DNA of 64,000 nt from Kutzneria viridogrisea (GTDB taxonomy: Bacteria > Actinomycetota > Actinomycetes > Mycobacteriales > Pseudonocardiaceae). The stretch is from NCBI GenBank assembly GCA_014138725.1, contig JACJID010000003.1, positions 868,001 through 932,000 of the forward strand. The letters are read 5' to 3'. Within the stretch, counting starts at the first letter, position 1; each line of letters begins with the position of its first letter. Both the position numbers and the translations under genes were made by a program. A model generated the notes under the pieces. It was not told the origin of the DNA and did no database searches. It saw only the letters and a list, made by a program, of their open reading frames with translations. This document shows positions 63,690-64,000 of this stretch, piece by piece.

Positions 63690-63845
63690 GTGTTCCGTCC
63701 ATTCATTCACGCGATCGACGTGCGCACGCCCTCGATCGAGTTCCGAGGGCTGACGTTGTGGTTCGGCCGTTGCGGCGCGGCGGTCATCGAGGTGACCGGG
63801 CCGGTCCCACGAGGAAGGCAACCCTGTCCGATGTGTTGGAACTGA
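63690..63845 (+). CDS. Very small hypothetical protein with possible zinc-binding Cys
   Basis: The protein has 51 residues from GTG 63690 (GGAG seven bases upstream). FRPFIHAIDVRTPSIEFRGLTLWFGRCGAA and the ending PCPMCWN suggest a small zinc ribbon-like protein similar in style to the two-gene-upstream product. Start is uncertain; the open frame extends farther 5' through the previous gene. Confidence 0.45.
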   Translation: MFRPFIHAIDVRTPSIEFRGLTLWFGRCGAAVIEVTGPVPRGRQPCPMCWN

Positions 63846-63861
63846 TCATGGAGTCCGCGCA

Positions 63862-64000
63862 GTGCCAAACCATACAAGCCTGACTCGCCGATTGGCCGCG
63901 ATGCGGCGCTTCTACACAGGAGAGCCGCAGAGCGCGGTCATGCGTCCCATCATTCAGGCACGCGACACGATGGATACCGACGACCGCCGTTGGCTCCTGG
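63862..64000 (+). CDS. Hypothetical protein, 5' part (cut by window edge)
   Basis: From GTG 63862 (GGAG upstream) the frame reads VPNHTSLTRRLAAMRRFYTGE, then QSAVMRPIIQARDTMDTDDRRW, and continues past the window end. The RRFYTGE segment recalls short proteins seen with HTH/TPR regulators in actinomycetes. Same direction and spacing as the three small genes before it. The function is unknown. Confidence 0.5.
   Translation, partial: MPNHTSLTRRLAAMRRFYTGEPQSAVMRPIIQARDTMDTDDRRWLL

Overview
The window is very GC-rich, with strong G/C third-position bias, GTG starts and ATGA/GTGA start-stop overlaps. It looks like a chromosome segment of a filamentous actinomycete, most likely of the Pseudonocardiales (Crossiella, Saccharothrix or Actinosynnema type). 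Supporting signs are a conservon with a SARP regulator, a Streptomyces-type subtilisin inhibitor, an XRE-STAND-WD40 protein, a rifamycin-associated element with rifampicin phosphotransferase, and many secreted Sec/Tat proteins. The genus is inference.

Layout. 1-10 kb: start of a secreted GH31-like glycosidase, a subtilisin inhibitor, an ECF sigma factor convergent with a secreted repeat protein, then a GT2-GtrA / GT39 glycosyltransferase pair followed by an OmpR-type two-component system. 9-12.5 kb: a LacI regulator convergent with a secreted GH172-type glycosidase, sharing an AATCGATTACC operator. Two arrays of a 21-bp GAGTCCCG repeat lie just after the stop codons of two different genes (8.7 and 12.7 kb). 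12.9-17.4 kb: an unusual four-gene operon in which an MFS exporter, a free triple-domain protein and a YceI protein all carry the same carboxypeptidase-regulatory-like fold, with a MarR gene between them. 17.5-25.4 kb: secreted hydrolases, a four-gene membrane operon with WDxxWH and Met/His-rich signatures (probably metal handling), a DUF222-HNH protein and an M15-like peptidase.

25.5-38 kb: a conservon (CvnA-B-C-D) running into a SARP gene. Its sensor has a nitrate/nitrite-sensing NIT domain and is divergent from a nitrate assimilation operon (molybdopterin nitrate reductase, FAD/[2Fe-2S] partner, NarK transporter). 38-43 kb: a subtilisin-like protease and an XRE-STAND-WD40 signalling protein. 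43.2-53.9 kb: ten tightly packed + strand genes that look like a compact NRPS-free biosynthetic gene cluster: MFS exporter, ATP-grasp ligase, GH3-type acyl-adenylate/amide synthetase, alpha/beta hydrolase, enolase-superfamily enzyme, SDR, YciI-like protein, HpgT-like transaminase, clavaminate-synthase/asparagine-oxygenase-like Fe(II)/2OG hydroxylase, and FAH-family hydrolase. This is the strongest candidate for an undescribed system.

53.9-59.5 kb is a decayed zone: fragments of an AAA ATPase, an aminoglycoside phosphotransferase, a rifampicin monooxygenase and a tyrosine integrase surround an intact FAD monooxygenase and an intact rifampicin phosphotransferase, with a perfect rifamycin-associated element. 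It ends at a 3' tRNA-Met-like fragment, probably an attachment site. 59.5-64 kb is AT-richer island-like DNA holding a SLATT/DUF4231 membrane protein paired with a membrane-anchored SepF-like protein (a possible new conflict module), then a helix-turn-helix/TPR regulator divergent from several small hypothetical genes. The last gene runs off the window. No rRNA, no complete tRNA and no CRISPR array were seen.
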